A stretch of DNA of 64,000 nt, taken from NCBI GenBank assembly GCA_916700875.1, contig CAKAKS010000022.1, positions 10,903,013 through 10,967,012 of the forward strand, in the 5' to 3' direction. The notes beneath the pieces are model-generated. The model was not told the origin of the DNA. It saw nothing but the letters and a program-made list of their open reading frames with translations, and did not search any database. Both the position numbers and the translations under genes were made by a program. How positions within the stretch are numbered: position 1 is the first letter of the stretch; the number at the start of each line of letters is the position of its first letter. The DNA comes from Sebastes aleutianus (taxonomy: Eukaryota; Chordata; Actinopteri; Perciformes; Sebastidae). Below are positions 1-10,010 of the stretch, one piece after another.

Positions 1-518
1 TCTCCTCCTCTGTCTTTCCTCACCGTCTCACATCTCGCTCTAACTTTAGAAAGTGAGACCGTTCCTCCGACGCCACCGATTCTCCTCCATCACCATCTAT
101 TTCTTCCATGCCTCGCAGTATGTAAATGGACTTAAATTTGGTCTGATATAGCAGCCGCCGTAACTCTATACTGGGCCCTTTAGACACACACTTGTGCTGC
201 TGTGCCGGCCGATGCGTGTCGGTGGAGGAGGAGAAGTGTGTTAGCGTGACTATTTTAAAGCTCTGTCAGGGGTTAATGGGAGGTTGACAGGTTTACAGAT
301 AGACTTTGTGACGCTGTGGTTGGAGGAGGCATGAAGAAATGCGACACACGTTTTGCACATATACATACACACAGAAATTCATGATAGAATGTGGTACGCA
401 AGTATCTAATATCACAAAGCTAGGGCGGGTATCAAACAACTGTTAAAGGGACCCTGTGGCATTTATGACCACTAGTAACGTATTGGGCCAGGAGAAACAA
501 CAATTTCATACTATTCCA
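1..518. other. Unassigned flank, intron of anks1b
   Basis: No exon, RNA gene or clear repeat boundary was recognised. This stretch lies downstream of the last visible anks1b exon. It was checked on the minus strand for the conserved ANKS1B C-terminal tail and none was found, so it is probably still intron. Confidence 0.4.
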
Positions 519-1415
519 TCAATTGCGGTAAGATGCAAGGAAGCGTAGCAATTTGCCAACTAAAGGGAGGCGTCCAGGATGCATCCTGATCAGATTCCTG
601 ATCAGATTCAGGAACCACCTCAGCTGGCCCCTTTTGACGCAAAGGAGCAGCGTCTCTACTCCGAGCTCCCTCCGGATATCTGAGCTCCTCACCTTATCTC
701 TGAGGCTGAGCCCAGCCACCCTACGAAGGAAGCTCATTTTGGCCGCTTGTATCCGCGATCTCATTCTTTCGGTCACTACCCAAAGATCATGACCACAGGT
801 GAGAGTCGGAACGTAGAATGGACCGGTAAATCGAGAGCTTTGCCTTCCGGCTCAGCTCCCTCCAACTCCCGCTCCATTTTACCCTCACTCGTGAACAAGA
901 CCCAAAGATACTGAACTCCCTCGCCTGGGGTTTTGACACACACCCAACCGGAGGGCCCAATCAAACAGCAGAGAACGATAGTCTCAGAATTGGAGGTACT
1001 GACTCTCGTCCTGACCGCTTCACACTCGGCTGCAAACCGCCCCAGTACATGCTGGAGGTCATGGTCTGATGGAGCCAACAGAACCACATCATCTGCAAAG
1101 AGCAAAGACTCATTTCTGAGGTCTCTAAACTGGACACTCGCCTCCATCCCAGCTGCGCCTTGAAATCCTGTCTATGAAAATCACTAACAGAATCAGCGAC
1201 AAGGGACATCCCTGGTGGAGGCCAACACCCACTGGAAACGTGTTTGACTTTGTGCCGAGTATATGGACTGCTGTTTGGTGCATAGGCACAAACAACATTC
1301 AGAGACGTCCATAGAGCCAGTCTCTAGTAGGTCTCCGCCTTTGCCTGCCACCAGGCTCACATTGCACCGCACCCCAATGCCTACCCCTGCGAGTGGTGGG
1401 CCAACAGGGCTAGGG
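519..1415 (-). mobile_element. RTE/Rex3-like LINE fragment (decayed)
   Basis: Minus-strand reading pieces match a fish non-LTR retrotransposon polyprotein. A Gly-Cys-Pro-Leu-Ser reverse transcriptase motif is near 1186-1215. The catalytic box FADDVVLL is at 1076-1099, followed by an ECEAVRTRVSTSNSE-like stretch. The C-terminal block TERMRSRIQAAKMSFLRRV...QLRWF is at 519-776. The sequence around 1270-1415 resembles the upstream endonuclease part. Frames shift between the blocks near 776 and 1150, so no intact protein remains. A short in-frame duplication (Asn-Leu-Ile-Arg twice, near 585-612) interrupts the C-terminal block. Assignment to the RTE/Rex3 group rests on remembered protein similarity. 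The clade is less certain than the LINE identity. Confidence 0.75.
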
Positions 1416-1773
1416 ATGTTCTGGTATCAAATTTTAATGCTACGATTATTACAGCCAAAAATATCATTTCAGGAAAATCATCACGATCTTTCCTGAAATA
1501 CTACTGTCAGTTCACCTTGGATTTTATCAAACCTAACAAACTGAACGTGTGCATTGCAGCTCTGTAGGACTAACATCAAATACACTATAAACAAAAGCAG
1601 CTTGGTCTGTAGATTCTATGCACCCATTGCGGTTGCTCAAACACATACTCCATCTGATACCCCAGCATTTTTGATGAGGATCTGATGGACTGAAATGTCA
1701 ATAAATTAATTCTCCATGCAAGGCTGCAGTATGTAGGAGTCTTCCACGTGAAGATCCTTTATCTTCTTACACA

Positions 1774-1817
<44 letters not shown>

Positions 1818-2361
1818 GAGGCGAGCCAAGCAAGCGTCCCCAGAGGCCAATGCAAACAGGCCTCATCAATCAGCCCAGTGTGGAAGACACTGCAGGGACA
1901 GGAAGACCGAATGGACGCTTAACAGATCAAATATCCACCTACACCTCTGCCACCATGTCCGCTGGGCCAAGACTCTCTCAAACACACACACACACACACA
2001 AAACACACACTCCAGGATAACCCCAGCAAACTAAACTGAGAGTTGAAAACAACGTATTTGAGCAAGGATGAGAGACCGGAACGAATCAGAGCAGAGGATG
2101 GACAGATTCCAGTGTGAATGGGACAGAGTTGATGGGATGTTGGTTAGATTTGATTAGAAGAGTTGAAAGGTGTTATCGGAAAGTGAAAATCCATCTTAAA
2201 ACTATTCTTCTACAATCCTGTGCTGTATATTCATTTTGGAAAGAGTATTATGAAACAGCTATAAGATGAAACTACTCCGCAAGGAACTTTCAAAAGGCTC
2301 AACGAATTTCAGTTTAGGATGGATTTTCCCTGGATTTTGCCTGTGCGGCAGCGATGCTTAC
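1416..2361. other. Intronic sequence without recognised gene
   Basis: Apart from the CA microsatellite at 1769-1815 and a shorter CA patch near 1981-2010, nothing is recognised. The first bases on the gene strand (2361 downward) begin with a good donor, so this is the intron following the exon at 2362-2529. Confidence 0.5.
1769..1815. repeat. (CA)n microsatellite
   Basis: Nearly perfect CA dinucleotide run of about 47 bp with one AAAC interruption near its start. Confidence 0.95.
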
Positions 2362-2529
2362 AGATTTGCGGATGTTGACTCGAGGTTTGGGGACGGGTTT
2401 GCTGGGCTTGCTGTCAAAGCTCTCAGGCAGCGTGGACGATCCGTGGCCGCTCTTCCTGGCCTGCAGGGCCAGCTGGTAGGCCACCTCGAAGGCCTGGCCG
2501 AGTGTCAGGATGATCTCGTACGCCAGGTT
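2362..2529 (-). CDS. anks1b: anks1b exon: end of PTB domain and tail
   Basis: This 168-nt exon encodes 56 residues in phase 0-0. It starts with NLAYEIILTLGQAFEVAYQL, the final helix of the PTB domain, and continues into a basic, proline-rich linker (KPSKPVPKPR) ending Arg-Lys-Ser. The acceptor is a cttgtcag tract. The donor is tct|gtaagc. The PTB fold binds NPxY-type peptides such as the APP tail (family knowledge), and this helix packs along the binding groove. If the donor is ignored, reading continues 15 codons (VSIAAAQAKSRENPS) to a stop, ending at about 2314. That looks like an intron-retention tail, because mammalian ANKS1B continues with a different, conserved sequence after Arg-Lys-Ser. 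The true terminal exon is outside the window to the left. Confidence 0.93.
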
Positions 2530-2632
2530 CTGACAAGAGGGTAACGTGGCGTGAGAATACAATATGATATTATAGGCACTATGACTATGATATGTGCTTT
2601 CAAACACACACAGACTCAGTGTCAGTACTGAC

Positions 2633-2770
2633 CACATCAAAAGCAGTGAAGACGTGGCAGTAGTGGTGACTGGACTTGAGGTCTTTGGTGATGTAGGCAA
2701 ATGTAGACAGATCCTCTGGATCCTGAGCCGCACACGAGATGTTACGAATCTCATGTTCTGCTATGATGTT
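2633..2770 (-). CDS. anks1b: anks1b exon: PTB domain core
   Basis: A 138-nt, 46-codon exon in phase 0-0 encoding NIIAEHEIRNISCAAQDPED and then LSTFAYITKDLKSSHHYCHV...FDV. This is the central beta-sheet of the PTB domain, nearly identical to the mammalian ANKS1B and ANKS1A versions from memory, so it is under strong constraint. The acceptor is a clean tctctctctgcag. The donor is gtg|gtcagt. The next intron is only 103 bp, by far the shortest in the window, so this exon and the following one probably splice by intron definition. The HHYCHVF segment is the strand that precedes the C-terminal helix. Confidence 0.95.
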
Positions 2771-3947
2771 CTGCAGAGAGAGAGAAAGATAAAGAGGTGC
2801 AGAGAGTGATTGTTGATTATCTCCAGTGAGCCACTTCATGGAAAAAACAAATCTGATTTATTATTCATCTAATTTCACACATCCCAAAACTATAATCGCT
2901 GTAGCACAATTTTGGTTTGAGAGTTTTCTGGAGTCACTGACTTGGAATTTGTCCTCTGGTAATGTCACTGGAGAACACTCTTGTCTTTGTGTTGTGTTAA
3001 TTAAAATCTCAGTGCTGTGAATTATAGAACATCAAAGCCCCGCAAGAAAGTTTTTAGAGAGCTATAACGTTAGGGAAACAACTGTTTTTGTCGTACTGGA
3101 CGATACCATTTTTGTCTTTGATTCTATAAAAAGATATCAGCATATTGATTGTATTTGTCAGGTAAGTGAGGACAACTCCCTATAGTTGTTTTTTTTGTCT
3201 TTTTGTACATTGGGAAAACAGATAAGATAAATAAAGAGAATAGTGAAGATTTACTACTTTCCACTGCAAAAAATGCAAAATCGTACCAAGTATCTCATAA
3301 CACTTAATATAAGACACAATCACCTGACAAGTAGCAATTCATAGGGAATTGTTTTCAGACTACGCATTTTGAATATCTTAAGTTAAAAAAAGGCCTAAAT
3401 ATTACATCTTATTTCAATAAATCTTACATCATTGGCAGTTTTTTTTTTATTTATTACAAGCGAAAACACCTTATATTAATTGATTTTTAATTGATTTTTT
3501 TTAGAGTTCCCTCTAGGTCCCAGAAAGGGTGAATACAGGTAAAGCCACTGTCTTGATTTCCCTTTTCAGTGTGCTTTATCTATAAAACGTTTGCATGAAT
3601 GCACAGTTGACCAACTGTTTGTTTTGGAAAAAAAAAAAAAAATCATTCTATTAAGGATTTAATGAACTGAGTAGGTCGTTACTGATTTTTCTTAACATCC
3701 AGCTCATCCATTCCATACTGATTATTGCCTGTTTGTGTTTTGCCCTCTTTTACACCTTATTGATTTTTAACACCACATAGTTATAAACCAGTCAGGGCTG
3801 CAGTAAAAGCAGAAACATCAGCTCTGCTACGCTGGCCGTTTTCCGACAACATCTGAATGTCACTCCTGCTCGTGTTCAAAAAGCCTGACCTTTTCACGTG
3901 TTATTTACAGTAAGCGTCACAGGAAGTGAGCCGTGAAGCGTCGTTAC
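2771..3947. other. anks1b intron, 1.2 kb
   Basis: AT-rich intron with poly-A/T patches (near 3440, 3480 and 3630). No gene, RNA or defined transposon boundary was seen. Confidence 0.7.
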
Positions 3948-4034
3948 CTTATTTGTGGCGTCGATGAACTTCACTCCTTTGTAGGACACGGAGAGTACGA
4001 TGGTCGGCACTTTCTTCATCTGTTCTGTCGACTT
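3948..4034 (-). CDS. anks1b: anks1b exon: PTB domain, second strand region
   Basis: An 87-nt, 29-codon exon in phase 0-0 reading KSTEQMKKVPTIVLSVSYKG and then VKFIDATNK. Together with the flanking exons it forms the N-terminal half of the PTB sheet. The acceptor reads cccaag|aag|tcg, a tandem NAGNAG site, so the first Lys may be included or skipped. Mammalian ANKS1B isoforms can carry a four-residue Ala-Asn-Cys-Gln insert just before this Lys (from memory). I found no matching microexon in the upstream intron. Without it the junction reads Lys-Met-Arg-Lys-Ser-Thr-Glu, as in ANKS1A. The donor is aag|gtaacg. Confidence 0.93.
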
Positions 4035-5733
4035 CTTGGGAGTGCGTGAAAAGCAAAAGGGAGACAAAAAAAAAAAGAGAGGAGAGATGACATTTGAGGC
4101 GCTTCATACGTAACAGCCGAAACAGTGGAACAGGAATCCGTTTTCAGTATTGAACTTTTAACACTGCACAGTTGAAAATTATAATTAGTTTCACATTAAT
4201 GAATTTTGTTCGGTAGAGATCTCCTCTGAATTTAATAACCTTTTAGTTTTATACAAGACATAATCCATGTCCCCGGGCCTACAAGCGTGTGAGACATTTT
4301 TTAAAAATGTAAACAAATAAAGAAAGCGTGAGGTAGATGAGCTAATTGTCTATTGATTACTTCCTCCTGTATTTTTTATACTTTTAAGTCATATCAAATA
4401 AAGGTCAAGGGTTGTCAGGCGCCTCATAAAAACACTTCCCAATTACGTTTCTAAACCCAATCGACTGCGGCGCCGCAAATCCAATAAGTCCATTAGCTTT
4501 TAATCCACATCGGGCTCCTGCTGACATATCTCTCCTCATTCTTTTTAATTACATATTGGCACTTTAACGCGTCTCAATTACCTATATTTAAACTCATTAT
4601 GCAGCGAGGTGCTGTGGAGAATCATGTGATTTACAGCGAAGTCGGCGTCACCCTCCAAGCTGTCATTCTACCTGCCAGAAGATTTTATATATTCAAAGAA
4701 ATCGACGTGAGACGAGTCCCTCTCTTGCTTTCTCGGTATCTTATCTTTTATCGCTTGTCATCTCCCTCTCTCCGTATCCATATTTCTATCACACTCCGTC
4801 CCTCATTTCTCCTCCTCGTCGAATCTACTCCCTGCTATCCTTCCCATATCTGAGTCTTTTTCTTTGTTCAGTTTTCTTTCCTCCCTGCTCGCAGCGTGCT
4901 GCTCCTGCGGTTCGGCCTTGTCAGGATCAGGTAGTGCTGAAAAGCTGACAAAGGGCTGCCTGGATTCGCTGGCAGATACGCAGCTAGAGGCTATGAAGTT
5001 GGGATTTAAACATTCACATCTACCTCCACGGCGCAAAGATGGAGGGACAGATAAAAGGATGTTCACGTGGTAATAAAAGCCGGAACGATAGCATGTGCAT
5101 CTCATTGCACTTAATTACAACCTTGGTTTGCAGCGAAGGTGTGTCAAACTGAGGAGGGAGAGAAGTAGCAGAAAGAAAGATGCCCTCTGATGTGGCAACA
5201 TAAATATAGAGACAGAAGGAAAGAGGGAGGAGGGGAGAGGAACAGAAAGCTTTGCTCATGAATATTAAAATTTATCTTCACACTGCAGCAGCTCAGGATG
5301 ATGAGAGAGATGTGAGCGGAGGGCCGGAGGAGAGAGTCAGTCGGAGTGGCAGTAAAATATGGAAAGAGAGAGGGAGCAGGAAGGAAAAAGACGTGGATGG
5401 CAGGAGACGGAGAACAGAAGAGTGAGCAGGTGATCTGAGGTGAAAGGAGGGTCATGGAGTATCGAGCCACCCAGGCGAGGATATTAAAAATAAATCCCTC
5501 AATACACTTAATCCACCTTCATGATACTTTAAAGTTTAAGCTCTAGTGTGAGTGTGAGGGCAGACGATGAGACGGTGCCCCAGATTGAAAAAGATCCAGA
5601 ACGTTTTTTGTTTTTTTTATAAGAAAACATTTACATAATTCAGCCACGTGCATTCATCTTTAATTTATTACAACTTTCTGTAGCTTCTTTCAGACTTCTT
5701 TTTAGCAATGCAGTAGAAGTAAAGTGTGCTTAC
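4035..5733. other. anks1b intron, 1.7 kb
   Basis: No gene or clear transposon was found. The stretch around 4440-4640 is AT-rich with homeodomain-like TAATTA cores, has no repeat character and may be a conserved non-coding element (guess only). Purine-rich (GA) runs lie near 5160-5440. Confidence 0.5.
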
Positions 5734-5805
5734 CCTCATTTTGGCACAAGCATCTTGTGTGGACTCCGTCCCTCTCAGCTCCTTCACCAGCATGGAGCCC
5801 AGGTA
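5734..5805 (-). CDS. anks1b: anks1b exon: PTB domain, first helix
   Basis: A 72-nt, 24-codon exon in phase 0-0 reading YLGSMLVKELRGTESTQDAC and then AKMR. The Tyr-Leu-Gly-Ser start is the classic first strand of a PTB domain. The ELRGTESTQDACAKMR part is its first helix. The acceptor is tcttttccacag and the donor is agg|gtaagc, both strong. It is preceded by a 4.1-kb intron loaded with transposon-derived repeats. The sequence is essentially that of mammalian ANKS1B with Ile replaced by Val in the LVKELRG stretch. Confidence 0.95.
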
Positions 5806-6317
5806 CTGTGGAAAAGACACACGATAAACATGATTAGTAAATTACACACAAGGGATATAGAAGTATGTGAGGGTCTGGTTGTGGCTGTACACAAAACTCT
5901 GTAGACATATTAACATGGGGTGTAAGAAAATATCGATACACTTGAGTGTCGCGATATTATGTTTTGTGATACCGCATCGATTCTATGTTTAGTACTTTTG
6001 TTTGTAGCTGTGATTTGTTTGTTAGCAGATTAAGATCAATGCTCAAATTTAAACCAAAGCCTATGTTCTCCTCTCAGATGAAGACGTGTCCCACCTACAT
6101 TCAGTTCTGCAAATGATGAGCTACTTAATGAAGACATCATCCTGCTCAATGATGCTGAGGCGGAGACTGATGTCTCCACTTCTGTGGCTTTTGAAATAGT
6201 TTTTCCAATAAAGCTGAATTATTTTTATTGTCTTCTTACTTTTATTGTTTTAATGAAATTAATGTACAATAAAAATAATATAATGACAAAATATATGTAT
6301 ATTTATTTAATTTATAG

Positions 6318-6654
6318 TAGAGCTGCAACGATTAATCGATTAGTTGTCAACTATTAAATTAATCATCAACTATTTTGATAATTGATTATTCGGTTTGAGT
6401 AATTTTTAAAGAAAGAAAATCTAAATTCTCTGATTCCAGCTTTTTAAATGTTAATTTGTTCTGGTTTCTTTACTCCTCTATGACAGTAAACTGAATATCT
6501 TTGAGTTGTGGACAAAACAAGACATTTGAGGACGTCGTCTTGGGCTTTGGAAACACATTTTCTGACATTTTATAGACCAAACAACTAATCGATTAATTGA
6601 GAAAATAATCAACAGATTAATCAACAATGAAAATAATCGTTAGTTGCAGCCCTA
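6318..6654. mobile_element. hAT-like MITE with 8-bp target duplication
   Basis: Ends TAGAGCTGCAAC and GTTGCAGCCCTA form terminal inverted repeats. The flanks atttatag (6310-6317) and atttatac (6655-6662) are an 8-bp target duplication with one mismatch. The interior is rich in ATTAATCGATTA palindromes and carries no ORF. The same family recurs at 17549 and 49509. The 8-bp duplication and TAGRGCTG ends point to hAT-type mobilisation. Confidence 0.85.
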
Positions 6655-7556
6655 ATTTATACTTCATCTCTGTGACAAATAAACTCCAATTATTTCCTAT
6701 AATTTGAGTAATTTATGGATGCCATGTTTACATTCAGCTGTGCTAACAGAGTTTGATTAAATGCACACACAGCAGTGATTACATCCACCTTGAGAGGCTC
6801 CTCGAGGGACATTAACATCCTTCTGTCTGGACGCGACTCTGTGGCCAGACATTCTGCACACGTACTGTAGTATCTGATTTAATAAAGAAGCTACTAATAG
6901 CGACAGGGTTTTACAGGGACAATGTTTATGTCGACATTAGAGCACTTAATGGGTGTGACATCCACCGCCTCGCAGTGCCCTTCCCACTTATGGAAGAGGC
7001 CTTGTTCCCTAAAGTGGGACCCAAACGAGGCTTTTAGTGGATTAGAAGAGAAATATTTACAGCTAATGACTCCAAAATATAAAATATCTACCTCACGGGA
7101 TTTATCTTATATTTGATTAGTGATAAATTCATTATGGAGGCGAAATATAATTTTGGACAAATTGCTTTGTTTTGGAGTCTGGTCCTTGACGGATCAGAAG
7201 AAGGTCATCTGCGCATGTTAACAATTTGTCTTGAGTCAAGCCAACAATCTTAAATCGCTGTTATGGCAGGGTTGCTGGCACTTATCCTAGAAATTGCATT
7301 ACAGCTGCACACAAGACCAGCTGCTGTCTTGTCTACCGTGTCTCTATATGGCAGTAATTGTTGGTGTACAAAAACACACAAGTCTTTCATTAGTTCCAAA
7401 TGAAATTCAAAGATGTCGGTAACATAAGAAGACTAAGAGTCTACGGCCACGCGAGCAGCTCTGTGAGGCTGTACTTAGGCACAGCGGTGCTTTGAAATAG
7501 TCACTAGCCGTGTGTCCGTTCAATTGTCAAGCAAATTTTAAGCAAACTTTTGAAAA

Positions 7557-7812
7557 GACGCCAACAGCGGAAACAGCCGATAAGTCATGTTAAACGTTCA
7601 CTACGTCAGAATTTATTCGGCAAAGCCATTTTCATAATCCATTTAGCGCATCAAGTCTTTTTTGACAAAGGCAAAAATCACCTCAAGCAAGCGTAACAAA
7701 ACAAGTTTTTACGATCGCTTGAGGTAGTTTTGTTGAAAAAGATTTGATGCGCTATATGAGATAAGAAAAATGTAACTCAAATGTCTGATCAGCTGTTTCC
7801 ACTGTCGGCGTC
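7557..7812. mobile_element. Fold-back (long inverted repeat) element
   Basis: About 256 bp that can fold back on itself nearly end to end. The outer arms at 7557-7577 and 7792-7812 match at 19 of 21 positions. The inner arms beginning gcgcatcaa at 7646 and ending at 7752 pair again, as do the cctcaagc (near 7682) and gcttgagg (near 7718) blocks. There is no ORF and no clear target duplication. Best read as a snap-back MITE. Confidence 0.7.
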
Positions 7813-9530
7813 TTCCCGGATATATATTTATATTGTCTAGATGGTCAATACTAGCTGACATGAAAGAACAATTAAAGATTGCCCAACTTAAACAAATTCC
7901 TGAAGACCTTTCTCCATGTTTCTCTCATAAACCGGCCAAGGCGACTTGTTTTGGTCGTGTCTAGAAGGTAATCTGCAAATTGCGAAAACTTGCAATTTGT
8001 GTGTTCTTCTACTCTGTTTACTGGCGGATTACAGCCATGCGTAGCCTATAGCGCCATCTTCTGATCGAACTACGCAGCCTAGTTTAGATTACAATTGAAT
8101 AGTAACACGACTATTGACAGTGCTACCATGCTGATGTTTAGCAGGTATAATGTTTACCATATTCATCCTTAGTTTAATTTGTCAGCATGCTAACATTTGC
8201 TAATGAGCACTAAATACAAAGTACGACCGAGACTGATGGCAGAGTCATTAATTTTTAGTCATAAACCAAGCTGCAATTTAATACCGGGAACAACTCCCTG
8301 ATGTTTTGTAAATTTGATGAATCTACAGAAGCTTTTAGATTCATATAAAGGAGCTCAGAGTCAATGTTGAGATAACACTGGCTGTTAATGATGCAGAGTG
8401 TGGTAATGATGTCTGCAGGGCTTTATTGGAAATGGATTTGTAATAACTTGAGATAATATTGTCGAGCTGTGGTTGTAAAGCTGATATAACAAAGTTATGT
8501 GGTGCTGAAAGTGGAGGTTTTTGTTTATTTAGAGCCCGAGATGAAAATGTGAACTGTGCTTTTATTTTGTCCTTTTGGCTTTTTACCATCCCTCTTTCTC
8601 TATTAACACTAACGCAATACACTCTCTTTCCTCTCTCCCTCTCATTACCGTCTTACCCATCTAATTTATTCTTATTCACTCTCCATCTTCCTCCAGCTTG
8701 CCAATATTCACACTCAGCGTTCTGCCTCCCCCTCTGTTGTGGCTCCCGCTCATTTATCTCACTTTCTGAGCTTCCTGGAGCCCGTTGTCCTGGGACGGCG
8801 AGCGCTTTTAGACATGTTGTCATAAATGGCTCCATGAAAGCACCTCCATATTTTCCCCCGGCGGCCCGCCCGTTGTGCGTTCCCCCATCATCCGCCCAAA
8901 ACACATCGCCTGTGTAGTTGTACATCTGTCGGAGGCCTAATGGTCCTCGCTGTTTCTATCAATCTTTTGAGGTGAGAAAGCGAAAAAGGGGAGATTGTTT
9001 GACTGAGGGAAGATATGTCCTTGGGATAATTGTACCTCTTATTCACTCAGCCTCTATCTCATCTTTCATTCATGTTCGATTTCAGCATCACAATTTATTT
9101 CTCATCTCCGCGTCCTATTTGTTCAAATTCTTGATCTCTCTCCAACTATCTTTTTCACCTCTCTTTCTCTTGCTCTCTCTTACTTAATCATCTCCTCCAT
9201 GTCTTCACCACAGCGCCTCAGAACCAATCAGAACGTATATTTCTTAGATTACATTCCCGAGAGCCAATCGCGGCTCAAAATTGCATTTTCTGCGCCGCTC
9301 CAAGTCAGTAATCATTCCTGTCTGGGTGCCGAGCATATAGCCAATCAGAGGTGCAAGGCTGTATCCGTGGTAACGTGGATATATAACAGCCTTTTATGTA
9401 ACTGGCAAAGGTCTAAATTTACCAAAGTGCTGAGAATAAGTGAGTGCAGTATTGACTGAAAGGTGAAGCTGAGGGTCATTGATCTTTAATATTATTACCT
9501 TACTGTAGGTGTGTATTGATAGCATGCAAG

Positions 9531-9833
9531 TGGAGCTGAAACGATCAGTCGATTAATCACGAAATTATGGAAACTATTTTGATGTTGATCAATTTACTGT
9601 TTTTTTTTAACAAACAATACCACTAATTTGTGAGGGAAATGTCTTTATTCTTTACATTTTTGGGTTGCTGGAAAAAAAATTAATAAATAATTCCTGACAA
9701 TGACTGATATATTTGACTTCAGGACATCTCTGACTACATACATGCTGAAAATCAACCATTTTTACTGTATCAATTTAGATATTATCCAAATTAAAAGTCC
9801 CTAGAGGAGTATGATTCAACTTTTTCCCATGGT
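9531..9833. mobile_element. MITE-derived repeat, copy also at 58765-59100
   Basis: The first 80 bp resemble an ATTAATCGATTA-type MITE end. The remainder, read on the minus strand, closely matches 58916-59090, including shared blocks around the words gggaaaaagttgaatcat and gatgtcctgaagtcaa. Its edge lies about 50 bp from the donor of the neighbouring exon at 9885. Confidence 0.7.
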
Positions 9834-9884
9834 GTAGTGTTAAAAAAGTTGGACACAAGAGTGAAGTGAAGGGGTTGGACTCAC

Positions 9885-10010
9885 GTAGGCTTCGTAGTCA
9901 CAGGACTGAAAGATGAGCTTCTCGGGGTGATGCTGCCAGTACTGCACCGGAGTGGACGAGGTGGCCTCGTTGGGCGGACGCAACGTAATCGGCTCGCACC
10001 ACTCGCCTGC
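9885..10010 (-). CDS. anks1b: anks1b exon: SAM2-PTB linker and PTB start
   Basis: A 126-nt, 42-codon exon in phase 0-0: AGEWCEPITLRPPNEATSST, PVQYWQHHPE, then KLIFQSCDYEAY. The last dozen residues enter the PTB domain (the Cys-Asp-Tyr strand continues into Tyr-Leu-Gly-Ser of the next exon). The acceptor is cgttccag|gcag. The donor is tac|gtgagt. Mammalian AIDA-1 has a closely similar Gly-Asp-Trp-Gly-Glu-Pro...Leu-Arg-Pro-Pro-Asn-Glu-Ala-Thr stretch here. The linker has low predicted structure and carries many Thr and Pro residues. Confidence 0.94.

Larger units (their letters stand above)
5806..9884. other. anks1b intron, 4.1 kb
   Basis: Contains a hAT-like MITE (6318-6654), a fold-back element (7557-7812), an MITE-like segment with TATCGATAC motifs near 5915-6060, and a repeat at 9531-9833. 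Open frames in the C/T-rich 8460-8920 stretch have no recognisable domains and are not called. The part around 8740-8930 looks non-repetitive and might be a conserved regulatory element (guess). Confidence 0.55.

Noticed and set aside
1..2361. Terminal anks1b exon with C-terminal tail
   Set aside because: The minus strand was scanned for the conserved ANKS1B tail and nothing was found. It should lie left of the window.
8459..8917. 152-codon plus-strand ORF
   Set aside because: C/T-rich composition, no domain, no splice context, and antisense to anks1b introns.
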